64,000 nt of DNA from an uncultured Tateyamaria sp. (GCF_947488715.1 NZ_CANLAG010000007.1:166384-230383); one strand, 5' to 3'. Positions 34,244-43,054 are shown, numbered from the stretch's first letter. Numbers and translations: made by a program. Notes: generated by a model not told the origin, from the letters alone.

Positions 34244-36565
34244 GTGCTACAACACACCACCATTCGCAGTTTTTCTAACATGGGTCATCACGGTCTGGGG
34301 CGGAATTTTGCCGGATTTCAGAACACCGATGCGCCGACGCGGCACTTTCTTCAGCCGCGCGGTTGTCTGCGTCTGACCCTTGCCGAGGGCGATATTGTGC
34401 AGATGGGCACGGGCGCGGTTGCCGACCCGATTGCCATTGCGGTGTTCGGGACGGACGGTGCGCGGATCGAGGCGCAGTTTGGCTTGCCGCCGGTGTCCTC
34501 AGTGCCGGGGGCGGATTTCGAACATGGGGCGTTGCGCGGTTGGCTGGAGAGCAACGGCGCGCCTTGGGCGGACGGGCTGGCCGCCGTGGTGGTCGATGCG
34601 CTGTCCGAGCCGTTGGTGATGCGTGCGCCGGTGACCTGTGACGTTGTTGTTTTGATGCCGGTGTCTGATGATGATCTGATCGAGGGCCGGTCCGCCGGGG
34701 CGATCGAAGTCAGCGTTCAGCGCGCATCGGGGGCGGTGCACCTGCCAGAGCCTTTGGGGGACGTGCGCGACGAGTTCACGGTCGACCGGGCCACAGCGCA
34801 GGCCTATGAGCTGCGCAAGGGCGAGACATTGCAGATCATCGATGTGATGGGCCAGCAATGTTCGGATTTTCAGGCCTTTCGCACCAGGTCGCTGGATGCG
34901 GGTGCCGAATGGATGATCGACGGGACCACAACACGATCGATGGTACGGCGCGCGTTTCCGGGGCCTGGGCTGTTTGACAAGTTTTACGATGGGGCGATGG
35001 CGCCGCTCTTGCAGGTCATGCAGGACACGTGCGGGCGGCACGACACCTTTGGTCTGGCCTGCACGGGGCGCGGTTATGAAGAGCGCGGGTTTCCGGGGCA
35101 TGTGAACTGTTCGGACAATATCTCGCGCGCGCTGGGGCCTTATGGGGTGGCTGCGCGTGCGGGTTGGCCGGCGATCAACTTTTTCTGGAACACCTGGGTG
35201 GATCCGCACCATCACCTTCAGACTGCGGAATCGTGGTCGCGGCCGGGGGACTATGTCGCGATGACGGCGCTGGATGATCTGGTGTGCGTCTCGACGGCGT
35301 GCCCGGATGACATTGACCCGATCAACGGGTGGAATCCGACGGACGTGCATGTGCGCATCTACCGGCCAGAGACAAAGATCACGCGGGCCGTTGCGTACCG
35401 CAAGAAAGAAGATGCGCCGATGCAAATCTCTCAAAAATCCGCATTTCACGCGCGTTTGGCGCCGCTGACAGAGCAGTTTGCGCCTGCGCGCGATCTGTGG
35501 GCGCCGGTGTCCTTTCCCAGCCATGGGACGCATGGGGAGTATTGGGCGTGCCGCGAGGCGGCAACGTTGCAGGACATGAGCGGGCTGCGCAAGTTCGACA
35601 TCATCGGGCCGGATGCGGAGCGGCTGCTGCAACTGGCGATGACGCGCGACATTGCGCGCCTGGCCGTGTGGCGGGGGACCTATGCGCTGATGTGTGATGT
35701 CAGCGGCGAGGTGATCGACGACGGGACCCTGTTCCGCCTGTCGGATCATTTGTTCCGCTGGTGTTGCGGGGCCGAAGAAAGCGGCACGTGGTTGACCAAG
35801 CTGGCAGCAGAGCATGGTTTCCAGGTCCGCATTCACGACCTTCAGGGGGCGCTGCCGAACCTTGCGCTGCAGGGGCCGCGGTCGCGCGACATCCTGCGCA
35901 AGGTGCTGTTCACGCAGCCGCATGTGCCGAACCTTGATCAGCTCAAGTGGTTTGGGGCGACGGTGGGGCGTCTCAATGACCGGGACGGCGTGCCGTTCAT
36001 GCTGACGCGCAGTGGCTATACCGGCGAGTTGGGGTACGAGCTCTTTTGTTCGCGCGATGCGGCCTTGCCGCTGTGGGACGCGCTGATGGAGGCGGGGGCC
36101 GAGTTCGGCATCAAGCCCATGGGCTCTGCGGCGCTGGACGTCATACGGATCGAGGCGGGGCTGGCGGCAAGCGGTGCCGAGTTCGCGCCGGGCCATGACG
36201 CCTTTGAGGCGGGGCTGGGATTTGCCGTTGATCTGAAAAAAACCGAATTTGTGGGACACGAGGCCCTGCGCCGCAATGCGCAAGCGCCACGGCGCGCGTT
36301 GGTGGGCCTGCAGTTCCAATCCACCGATGTGCCGGTCACGGGCTGTCCGATCTATATGGACGAGCGCCAGATCGGTGAGGTCACATCCGCCACGAAATCC
36401 CCGATGCTGGGGCAGGTCATCGCAATGGCCCGACTGTCGATCGAATTTGCATCACCCGACACAGAAGTTGAAGTTGGTCTGTTGGACGGGCGGATGAAGC
36501 GGCTGAGCGCCACAGTCGTGCCAGTCCCGTTCTTTGACCCCAAAAGAGAAAGAGCGCGTGCATGA
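34244..36565 (+). CDS. DUF1989 - GcvT-type aminomethyltransferase fusion
   Basis: About 773 residues. After an N-terminal unclassified region (to about 175), residues about 180-360 are DUF1989, a urea-carboxylase-associated domain, with conserved QQCSDFQAF, HDTFGLACTG, NCSDNISRALG and NGWNPTDVH segments whose Cys/His residues may bind metal. Residues about 393-770 are a GcvT-like tetrahydrofolate aminomethyltransferase (ALQGPRSRDILRKVL, LTRSGYTGELGYELF, GLGFAVDLKK). I expect it to act on an imported methylated or aminomethyl compound, with methyl transfer to folate. The start is uncertain: GTG 34244 or ATG 34280; the reading from 34172 would place operators inside the gene. It overlaps proV by four bases. 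Confidence 0.85.
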   Translation: MLQHTTIRSFSNMGHHGLGRNFAGFQNTDAPTRHFLQPRGCLRLTLAEGDIVQMGTGAVADPIAIAVFGTDGARIEAQFGLPPVSSVPGADFEHGALRGWLESNGAPWADGLAAVVVDALSEPLVMRAPVTCDVVVLMPVSDDDLIEGRSAGAIEVSVQRASGAVHLPEPLGDVRDEFTVDRATAQAYELRKGETLQIIDVMGQQCSDFQAFRTRSLDAGAEWMIDGTTTRSMVRRAFPGPGLFDKFYDGAMAPLLQVMQDTCGRHDTFGLACTGRGYEERGFPGHVNCSDNISRALGPYGVAARAGWPAINFFWNTWVDPHHHLQTAESWSRPGDYVAMTALDDLVCVSTACPDDIDPINGWNPTDVHVRIYRPETKITRAVAYRKKEDAPMQISQKSAFHARLAPLTEQFAPARDLWAPVSFPSHGTHGEYWACREAATLQDMSGLRKFDIIGPDAERLLQLAMTRDIARLAVWRGTYALMCDVSGEVIDDGTLFRLSDHLFRWCCGAEESGTWLTKLAAEHGFQVRIHDLQGALPNLALQGPRSRDILRKVLFTQPHVPNLDQLKWFGATVGRLNDRDGVPFMLTRSGYTGELGYELFCSRDAALPLWDALMEAGAEFGIKPMGSAALDVIRIEAGLAASGAEFAPGHDAFEAGLGFAVDLKKTEFVGHEALRRNAQAPRRALVGLQFQSTDVPVTGCPIYMDERQIGEVTSATKSPMLGQVIAMARLSIEFASPDTEVEVGLLDGRMKRLSATVVPVPFFDPKRERARA

Positions 36566-37611
36566 GTGTTGTAGAACTCGAAAACGTCTGGAAGATCTTT
36601 GGCCAGAAATCGGCCGAAGCCATGAGTGCCATCCGCAAGGACGGCATCGGAAAGGCGGAAGTTCTGGAACGCTACGGCGCTGTTGTCGGCGTCAAGGACG
36701 CGTCGTTTCAGGTCGAGGAAGGCGAAATCTTTTGTTTGATGGGGCTGTCGGGGTCGGGCAAATCCACCCTTGTGCGCCACATCAACCGGCTGATTGAACC
36801 AACCGCCGGCACCATTCGGATCATGGGCGAAGATATCGGCGCGATGAAAACCGAGGAATTGCGGGCCACACGCGCGGACAAGATCGGGATGGTGTTTCAG
36901 AACATGGCCCTGCTGCCGCACCGGTCGGTGCGCGACAACATCGGCTTTGCGTTGGAGCTGCGCGGCATTGACGGGTACACGCGGGCGCAAAAGGCCGATG
37001 CGGCGCTGGAGACGGTGTCGCTGCATGGGTATGGCGACCGGTTGCCTGCCGAGCTTTCGGGCGGGATGCAACAACGGGTGGGCCTGGCGCGCGCCTTGGC
37101 GGCGGACCCCGAGATCCTGCTGATGGACGAGCCGTTTTCGGCGCTCGACCCGCTGATCCGGCGCAACCTGCAGGACGAATTCCTGGGGCTGAGCCAGAAC
37201 CTCAAGAAAACCACCGTCTTTATCACCCACGACCTCGACGAAGCGATCCGCATGGGCGACCGCATCGGCATCATGAAGGACGGCGAGATTGTGCAGATTG
37301 GCACCGCAGAGGACATCGTGACGGCGCCGGTGGATGATTACGTGGCGGATTTTGTCGCGGGCATCTCGCGGCTCAAGCTGGTGTCTGCGGCCAAGATCAT
37401 GACGGATGTCGACGCCTACACAGCCCAAAGCGGCGGCATTGATCTGTCCTCGGGCTGCCCGGAGGCGGCCCCTGAGGACGATCTGGACACGCTGGTCGGG
37501 CTGAGCACGGGGTCTGACAAACCCGTTCTGATCAAAGCAGATGGCGCGGTTGTCGGCATCGTTACAAAAGACACGCTGCTGCGTGGTTTGCAGGGAGGGT
37601 CCGAGGCATGA
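36562..37611 (+). CDS. proV: Glycine betaine/proline-type ABC transporter ATPase
   Basis: 349-residue ATP-binding subunit of a quaternary-amine importer. It has Walker A GLSGSGKST, signature LSGGMQQRVGLARAL, Walker B LLMDEPFSALD and the switch histidine in VFITHDLDEA. The N-terminal extension VWKIFGQKSAEAMSAIRKDG and the reduced CBS-like C-terminal region (after about residue 265) are typical of ProV/OpuAA proteins. It overlaps the DUF1989-GcvT gene and proW by four bases each, so the transporter and enzyme are translationally linked. Confidence 0.93.
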   Translation: MSVVELENVWKIFGQKSAEAMSAIRKDGIGKAEVLERYGAVVGVKDASFQVEEGEIFCLMGLSGSGKSTLVRHINRLIEPTAGTIRIMGEDIGAMKTEELRATRADKIGMVFQNMALLPHRSVRDNIGFALELRGIDGYTRAQKADAALETVSLHGYGDRLPAELSGGMQQRVGLARALAADPEILLMDEPFSALDPLIRRNLQDEFLGLSQNLKKTTVFITHDLDEAIRMGDRIGIMKDGEIVQIGTAEDIVTAPVDDYVADFVAGISRLKLVSAAKIMTDVDAYTAQSGGIDLSSGCPEAAPEDDLDTLVGLSTGSDKPVLIKADGAVVGIVTKDTLLRGLQGGSEA

Positions 37612-39416
37612 GCGGTGCGGAGCAAATCGAAATCGAAGACCGCGACGTGTCCATCGGGACATTTGTAGAGCAGGCGGAACCCTATTACGCGTCGGTCTTT
37701 GAAAAGGTCCAGCGCGGCAGCCTGCCACGGTGGCACCAGAACATCTGGGCGCTGATTGTGCCATGGGCGTGGGCCGCGGCGCGGGGTGTCTGGCTGTTGT
37801 TCTGGATCTCGCTCGCGATTGATGTGCTGGCGCTGGTGTGCCTGATGCAGGTGATCAAATTCTCGCCCCTATTGGCCGAGGCCCAATTGGATGCGGCGGC
37901 AAACAGCACGCTGGTTGCGCGCTATTCGACCTGGGTGACCAACTACGGTTGGGCCGCCACCATTTTGTTTGTTGCGGGTCGCCTGTGGATGGGCAGCAGC
38001 GCAAACCGTTGGTATTTCTCGCAATATTCCCGCTGGCGGATTGATCATGCGGTGCCCAGTGGTGTGAATTTCAAGCGTTTGGTTGTCGGGCTGGTTGTGG
38101 TGGCGATCATTGCGCCGCTGACCACCTACCGGGCCACACAGCTGCGTCTGGACGAGCGCGCCTGTTTCAACCAGATGCGCGCCGGTGAGGCGGTTGGTCA
38201 GTTGATGCCGGCCTATGGTGCGGGGGATGTGACCGCGCTGTTGACGTCGATGGATGCCGACATTCTGGACATGCAGACCCGGTTTGATGCGCTTGACGCC
38301 ATCGAAGCCCGGACAGATGCGCAGAATGCAGAGCGCAGCCAGTTGCGCCGCGATGTGCGCGATCTGGGTCGGGAGCGGGACCAGGTCAACGATTTCCAGT
38401 CGATCACCACGGCGGACCGGTTTGATTGTGCCTTTATCGACGATTTCCCGACGCTGGCGCGGCTCGACCCGCCTGCGGACGTGACCTATCGCCGGGTGGC
38501 CGACGAAGAGGCCATTGCCGCCGGTGAAGAGGGGGCCACAAAGGTCATCGCGCAGGTCAAGGACCCGGTTGAGGGCCGCAAAGTGACGGTGTTCACCTAT
38601 TCCGCCGAAAGCATCGACATCGGGATCAACAAGCTGCGGGCGCAATACGCGGGCTTTTTCGATGCGATGACGAATGTGCTGCGGCAGTCGCTGATCCGGG
38701 TTGAGGTTGCGTTTATGCAGACCCCGTGGCCGGTGGTCGCCTTCCTGTTCCTGGCGCTGAGTTGGGCGTTTGCGGGGCGGGGTACCACGGTGTTTGTGGG
38801 CGCGTCGCTTGGGTTCCTGGCCCTGTTCGAGCTGTGGCAGATCGCGATGCAGACAATGGCCCTGGTTGTCGTATCGACGGCGGTCTGTGTGTTCGTGGGG
38901 CTGCCGATTGGCATATGGATGGCCAAGAACAAGTGGTTCCGCTGGATCACCGAGCCGATCCTGGATGTGATGCAGACCATTCCGTCGCTGAGTTACCTTG
39001 TGCCTGCGGTCGCGTTCTTTGGCATCTCGCAGCCGCCTGCGGTTCTGGCCACGGTCATCTTTGCGATGCCGCCGATGATCAAGCTGACGGCGCTGGGTAT
39101 CTTGCAAGTGCCGGAAAGCACCAAGGAAGCCGCACTGGCGTTCGGTGCGTCGGAACGGCAATTGCTGCGCAAGGTCGAGTTACCGATGTCGATCCCGTCG
39201 ATCATGGCGGGGTTGAACCAGACGATCATGCTGGCGCTGTCGATGGCGACCATCTCGGCCTTTATTGGCGCCGAAGGTTTGGGGGCCATTGTGACCTCGG
39301 CCCTGGGCGACGCGAATGCGGGCAAGGGTCTGCTGGCGGGCGTGGCGATTGCGCTGGTCGCGATGATGATCGACCGCATTCTCAAGGGGATCCGCAACTC
39401 TTTCAGCCGTATTTAA
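37608..39416 (+). CDS. proW: Glycine betaine/proline-type ABC permease with large N-terminal extension
   Basis: 602-residue inner-membrane permease. The C-terminal third has the standard ProW permease fold (helices from about 375, and the EAA loop ESTKEAALAFGASERQLLRKVELP contacting ProV, given here as ESTKEAALAFGAS). The first 370 residues are extra: hydrophobic segments around 45-85, 110-130 and 155-175, then about 150 residues with a strong coiled-coil stretch (TRFDALDAIEARTDAQNAER) and cysteines at CFNQM and FDCAFIDD. ProW proteins are usually 280-400 residues. The extra domain may sense osmotic state or dock the binding protein. Confidence 0.92.
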   Translation: MSGAEQIEIEDRDVSIGTFVEQAEPYYASVFEKVQRGSLPRWHQNIWALIVPWAWAAARGVWLLFWISLAIDVLALVCLMQVIKFSPLLAEAQLDAAANSTLVARYSTWVTNYGWAATILFVAGRLWMGSSANRWYFSQYSRWRIDHAVPSGVNFKRLVVGLVVVAIIAPLTTYRATQLRLDERACFNQMRAGEAVGQLMPAYGAGDVTALLTSMDADILDMQTRFDALDAIEARTDAQNAERSQLRRDVRDLGRERDQVNDFQSITTADRFDCAFIDDFPTLARLDPPADVTYRRVADEEAIAAGEEGATKVIAQVKDPVEGRKVTVFTYSAESIDIGINKLRAQYAGFFDAMTNVLRQSLIRVEVAFMQTPWPVVAFLFLALSWAFAGRGTTVFVGASLGFLALFELWQIAMQTMALVVVSTAVCVFVGLPIGIWMAKNKWFRWITEPILDVMQTIPSLSYLVPAVAFFGISQPPAVLATVIFAMPPMIKLTALGILQVPESTKEAALAFGASERQLLRKVELPMSIPSIMAGLNQTIMLALSMATISAFIGAEGLGAIVTSALGDANAGKGLLAGVAIALVAMMIDRILKGIRNSFSRI

Positions 39417-39454
39417 ACCACTCATCAAAGTTCAACAAAAACGGGAGACACCAA

Positions 39455-40408
39455 ATGAACATGTTGAAAACAACCGCGCTTACAAGCGTATTGGCGCTGG
39501 CCGCCGCCGGGGCCTCGGCCCAGGAGAAAGTCACCTTTTCCGATCTGAGCTGGAACGGCGCACAGGCCATCGGCCACGTGCTGTCGACGATCATCGAGAC
39601 AGAGATGGGTGGTGACGCCGAAATCGTGTCGGGCATGAACCAGGCGGCTGTCATCATGGCGGGCATGGACAAGGGTGACGGGTCCATCGACGTGTTCACC
39701 GACATGTGGATGCCCAACCAGCAGGCGCTGTGGGACGAGTACATCGACGGCAACCAGACCGTAAAGACCAACAGCCCCTACAACGGCACCTCCAACATCT
39801 ATGTGCCCTCGTACATGACCGACAAAGTCAAAACCATCGAGGACCTGAAGAACCCCGAGATCGCCGCGATGTTCGACACGGACGGCAACGGCAAGGGTGA
39901 ATACTGGGCCGGTGACGTGACATGGGCGTCGACCAAGCGCTGGCAGATCAAGTTCAAGTCCTATGGCCTCGACGGTCTGTGGGAGCCGAACATCGTCTCC
40001 GCCGACACGTTCAAAGCGGGCCTTGAGGCCGCTTACACGTCCGGCAAGCCGCAGCTGTTCTACTATTGGACACCCGAGGCGATCCACGTGAAATACGATC
40101 TGACCGCCGTGGAAGAGCCTGCGCGCAGCGACGGTTGTGAAGACGTGGATCTGGATGCCGAAGACTGGCTGGAAGTGTCCGAGTTCAACTGCGTGATCGC
40201 GTCGAACGAGATCTTTGTGGCCTATTCCGCGTCCCTCGAAGAGCGCAACCCCGCCGCCGCCAAGATGCTGTCGAATGTGCAGTTCACCGGCGACGAGATC
40301 AACGGCTGGATTGTCGAGATGTTCGAAAACAAGCGCGACCCGCGTGAAGTGGCCGAAGACTGGATTGCGGACAACAAAGACACCGTTCAGTCCTGGATCA
40401 ACGGCTGA
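39455..40408 (+). CDS. proX: Glycine betaine/proline-type ABC substrate-binding protein
   Basis: 317-residue periplasmic binding protein with a signal peptide (MNMLKTTALTSVLALAAAGASA, cut into AQEKV). It belongs to the OpuAC/ProX family; aromatic residues typical of a quaternary-amine box are present (FTDMWMPNQQALWDEY, GEYWAGDVTWAS, FYYWTPEAIHVKYD). A GGGAG ribosome site lies 8 bases before ATG 39455; an in-frame reading from 38726 lies inside proW and is rejected. A good intrinsic terminator follows, ending the operon. Confidence 0.93.
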   Translation: MNMLKTTALTSVLALAAAGASAQEKVTFSDLSWNGAQAIGHVLSTIIETEMGGDAEIVSGMNQAAVIMAGMDKGDGSIDVFTDMWMPNQQALWDEYIDGNQTVKTNSPYNGTSNIYVPSYMTDKVKTIEDLKNPEIAAMFDTDGNGKGEYWAGDVTWASTKRWQIKFKSYGLDGLWEPNIVSADTFKAGLEAAYTSGKPQLFYYWTPEAIHVKYDLTAVEEPARSDGCEDVDLDAEDWLEVSEFNCVIASNEIFVAYSASLEERNPAAAKMLSNVQFTGDEINGWIVEMFENKRDPREVAEDWIADNKDTVQSWING

Positions 40409-40453
40409 TCAGCGTTGAAATGATGGTTCATGCTGCGGCATGGACGCAAAACG

Positions 40454-40485
40454 TGGCGCACCTGTGGGAACGGGTGCGCCATTTT
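40454..40485 (+). terminator. Terminator of the DUF1989-GcvT/proVWX operon
   Basis: Nine-pair stem TGGCGCACC (40454-40462) with its complement (40473-40481) followed by TTTT, 45 bases past the proX stop. Confidence 0.85.
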
Positions 40486-40545
40486 CGTTTCAGGGATAGC
40501 GGTGCATGCTCGCGTCAAACAGCGAGAGCCGGGCGCGTACGGTGC

Positions 40546-40869
40546 CTAGAGATGCGCCAAGGCCGCGCGCGCAAGCTCTGTCGCCTCATCGGCGTCATCG
40601 AGCGCGCTGTCCGGCAGGTGCCAGTACGGCATGGCCGTGGGCGACTTGCCCGGACGGGCATAGGTCCAGCGTTCGAGACCCATAGCGTCAAACCTGTCCT
40701 GCATCTCGCCCTGACCTTTGATCAAGGTGCGACCGTCGGACATCAGCAGGGCAAAGATCGTGCCATCACGATAGATAGCCAACCCGCCGAACATCTTGCG
40801 TGTGGTGAGGGGGCCAAGCCCGGCAAAGAGGTCGAGGACGTGTTCGATCTCTTCGTCCGAGACGGCCAT
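40546..40869 (-). CDS. TfoX N-terminal domain protein
   Basis: 107-residue protein matching the TfoX/Sxy N-terminal domain (LFAGLGPLTTRKMFGGLAIY, then GQGEMQDRFDAMGLERWTYA). Full-length TfoX controls competence in gammaproteobacteria; stand-alone N-domain proteins are widespread and uncharacterised. Start at ATG 40869, one base from the stop of the sufA-like gene, so the two are likely co-transcribed. In-frame codons upstream lie inside that gene. Confidence 0.85.
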   Translation of the reverse strand: MAVSDEEIEHVLDLFAGLGPLTTRKMFGGLAIYRDGTIFALLMSDGRTLIKGQGEMQDRFDAMGLERWTYARPGKSPTAMPYWHLPDSALDDADEATELARAALAHL

Positions 40870-40870
40870 G

Positions 40871-41248
40871 TCAGCTGCTGCGTTCGGCGGCCAATTCGTC
40901 GACGCCCTTGAACGAGATGCTTTCGCCGCAACCGCAGGCGTCTGCCACGTTGGGGTTGTTGAACTTGAACCCGGATTCCAGCAGCGACGTTTCATAGTCG
41001 ATCTCCGTCCCAAACAGGAACATCTGCGCCATGGGCGCGATCAGAACGCGCGCGCCATCCTGTTCGACCACTTCGTCGTTCGGATCAGCGGTTTCGACAT
41101 ATTCCATTGTGTATTCCATGCCCGCGCAGCCGCCCTTTTTCACGCCGATGCGCAGGCCGGAATGGCCCTCTTTTTCCATGAGTTTGGAAATTTGCGTTGC
41201 GGCACGGTCTGTGATGCTGACGGCTTGTTTGCCGGGGATCGAAAACAT
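40871..41248 (-). CDS. HesB/IscA-family iron-sulfur assembly protein (SufA/ErpA-like)
   Basis: 125-residue A-type Fe-S carrier. The three conserved cysteines are present: C in KKGGCAGMEY and the pair in ADACGCGES near the C-terminus. It carries nascent clusters to apo-proteins. It is followed by the tfoX-like gene (one-base gap) and preceded by a LysR gene, with a SufT-like gene about 1.3 kb upstream. In many alphaproteobacteria the DUF59 (sufT) and A-type genes are adjacent at the end of a suf operon, so this may be a split suf tail. Confidence 0.92.
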   Translation of the reverse strand: MFSIPGKQAVSITDRAATQISKLMEKEGHSGLRIGVKKGGCAGMEYTMEYVETADPNDEVVEQDGARVLIAPMAQMFLFGTEIDYETSLLESGFKFNNPNVADACGCGESISFKGVDELAAERSS

Positions 41249-41262
41249 GTGAGGAGCCTCGT

Positions 41263-42132
41263 TTATCCGACTGTTAAAGTAGGGCTTGGGCCGGTGGCTT
41301 GCAAGGGGCGCGGGCGCGACAGGCAGGATGACAGCGCATCAAGTGCGGCGCGGATCGGTGGATCGTGGCGGGTGTCCTGGTGGCAGACCAGCCATTCCTC
41401 GGCGGTGAGGGCATCGATGACGTCCGACACGCGCACCAGTTCGGGAACGCGGTCACCTGCAAAGGTGGGCAACACAACCCGCCCGGTGCCCGAGCAGGCC
41501 AGCGCCATGCGCACCTGGGGTTCGTTGGACATGGCGACCATGTCTGCGCCGTGGTGGGTGACGGTCCAGGCCTCGGAGGGCAGGGACGCGGTGTCGTCGC
41601 TGGGTCCGATCCATCCGGTGATGTCGCCGCTGGTGGCATAGGCCGCGTGTTCCACCGTTCCGGTGCGCCGCCCGGCGAGCCAGGGGTGGGTGGGCCTGCG
41701 GTTGCGCACGCCGATGTCGACCTCGCGGCGTTCGATGTCCAACTCTTTGTTGCAGCTGACAAATTCGGGTGTCCACGGCGCGCTGGCGGACCAAAAGTCG
41801 GACAGGTGGCGGGCGAGGTAATCGGCGGTCCATGTCCCCGCAGAGATGCGCACCCGTGGTGGCCCGGATTGGGCGGCGGTCCAGTGTGCGATGTCGCGGG
41901 CGGCGGCCTCCATCCGTTTGGCGCGGTCCAGCAGGGCACGTCCCTCGGCGGTGGCGGTGTATCCGGCGGTGCCGTGCACAAAGAGGCGGCGGCCCATGCG
42001 CTGTTCCAGCGCGGTCATGCGGCGCGAGAGGGTGGCCTGGCTGAGCCCGGTTTCGCGTGCGGCGGCTGCCAGTGACCCGTTGCGGGCGACGGCGGCAAAG
42101 AGGCCCAGGTCTGTCCAGTCGGTGATTTGCAT
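41263..42132 (-). CDS. LysR-family transcriptional regulator
   Basis: 289 residues from ATG 42132 (a TTG at 42168 would add 12). N-terminal HTH: LFAAVARNGSLAAAARETGL, SQATLSRRMTALEQRMG, LFVHGTAGYTATAEG. The effector domain is shorter than average (about 200 residues). It lies between Fe-S assembly genes on the same strand and is divergent from a 48-residue small ORF. Its target is unknown; the small ORF or the downstream sufA-like gene are the nearest candidates. Confidence 0.9.
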   Translation of the reverse strand: MQITDWTDLGLFAAVARNGSLAAAARETGLSQATLSRRMTALEQRMGRRLFVHGTAGYTATAEGRALLDRAKRMEAAARDIAHWTAAQSGPPRVRISAGTWTADYLARHLSDFWSASAPWTPEFVSCNKELDIERREVDIGVRNRRPTHPWLAGRRTGTVEHAAYATSGDITGWIGPSDDTASLPSEAWTVTHHGADMVAMSNEPQVRMALACSGTGRVVLPTFAGDRVPELVRVSDVIDALTAEEWLVCHQDTRHDPPIRAALDALSSCLSRPRPLQATGPSPTLTVG

Positions 42133-42215
42133 AAATGCAAGAGTAGGTGCGGTTTTGGCCTCTGACAATGGGTGTTGCGAGCTGCCATGTTGGGTGAAGC
42201 ACAGGAGGCGACCCT

Positions 42216-42362
42216 ATGAAACATCCGTACAACTCTATGGAAACACTGTCGATTTATGATCAGGAGCGCGCGGTATTTGCAGAAATGAAAGAGCAGATGC
42301 AAAATCGCAAGCGTCGGGCGCGGCGTCGGCGCATGTTGATGTGGGTGCTGCGCAGGTTGTGA
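42216..42362 (+). CDS. Small basic protein, 48 residues
   Basis: A complete ATG-to-TGA frame with a perfect AGGAGG (42202-42207) nine bases upstream. The product starts MKHPYNSMETLSIYDQER, continues as a charged helix (AVFAEMKEQMQN) and ends in a very basic stretch (RKRRARRRR) then MLMWVLRRL. The basic, aromatic C-terminal tail suggests binding to membrane or nucleic acid. It is divergent from the LysR gene (83 bases between starts), the usual layout for a LysR target. A 9-pair hairpin follows 12 bases after the stop. No family recognised. Confidence 0.6.
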   Translation: MKHPYNSMETLSIYDQERAVFAEMKEQMQNRKRRARRRRMLMWVLRRL

Positions 42363-42373
42363 GGCACCGCGAA

Positions 42374-42401
42374 CAGGGCCGCCGGGGGTGCAGCGGCCCT
42401 G
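42374..42401 (+). terminator. Hairpin after the 48-residue small ORF
   Basis: Nine-pair stem CAGGGCCGC (42374-42382) with its complement (42393-42401), loop of 10. No T-tract follows, so its strength as a terminator is doubtful. Confidence 0.45.
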
Positions 42402-42543
42402 GGCATCGCCTGTGACGGTGCGGGGTGTCAGGGCGGTGCGTCAGCATCCGGAATGGGGATCGCGGTGGCGCCGACGCGCACAGTTTGACTGTGCCGTGTA
42501 ACGGATACCCGAAGGGTGCGTGATGGTTTTGTGACGCTTGGGG

Positions 42544-42906
42544 TTACATAAAGCCCAGTTCGAGGCGCGCCTCGTCGGACATCATCTCCATGCCCCAAGG
42601 CGGCTCCCAGGTCAGTTCGACGTCCACTTGTTTGACGCCGGGGATCGGCTCGACGGCATCGGCGACCCAACCGGGCATTTCGCCGGCCACAGGGCAGCCG
42701 GGTGCGGTGAGGGACATGATGATGCGGACTTCGTTTTCGGCATTGATATCGATCGTGTAGATCAGGCCGAGTTCAAAGATGTTCACCGGGATTTCGGGGT
42801 CATAGACCGAGCGGCAGGCCTCGACCACAGCCTCGTGCAGGGGATGGTCGGTGGAGGACGGCGCAATGAGCGGCGTGCCTTCGAGCTGTTCGTTCGGTTG
42901 GTTCAT
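42544..42906 (-). CDS. MIP18/DUF59 Fe-S assembly protein (SufT-like)
   Basis: 120-residue DUF59 protein. The family includes SufT, which helps mature Fe-S proteins, and PaaD. The conserved core is VVEACRSVYDPEIPVNIFEL, GLIYTIDI and SLTAPGCPVAGEMP, the last holding the reactive cysteine, with a C-terminal VELTWEPPWGMEMMSDEAR typical of the SUF-linked subgroup. Together with the sufA-like gene nearby it suggests a dispersed end of the suf gene set. The suf scaffold genes (sufBCDS) are not in the window. Confidence 0.9.
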   Translation of the reverse strand: MNQPNEQLEGTPLIAPSSTDHPLHEAVVEACRSVYDPEIPVNIFELGLIYTIDINAENEVRIIMSLTAPGCPVAGEMPGWVADAVEPIPGVKQVDVELTWEPPWGMEMMSDEARLELGFM

Positions 42907-43054
42907 GTCGGCCCCGTGGATGATCCTGAGTGTTTATATAGGGATAGGGGTGCGGGGGGTAAAGGGGCTGGATGCCCCGGTGCGTTAACGGGACGTACGG
43001 TGGGCATGGCGCGTGACTGCCGCTAAAATTGGCGCCCGACCAAACATGCAATCT

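Noticed and set aside
34499..36319. 606-residue antisense ORF over the DUF1989-GcvT gene
   Set aside because: Reverse-strand shadow with arginine/proline-rich low-information sequence; no recognisable motif.
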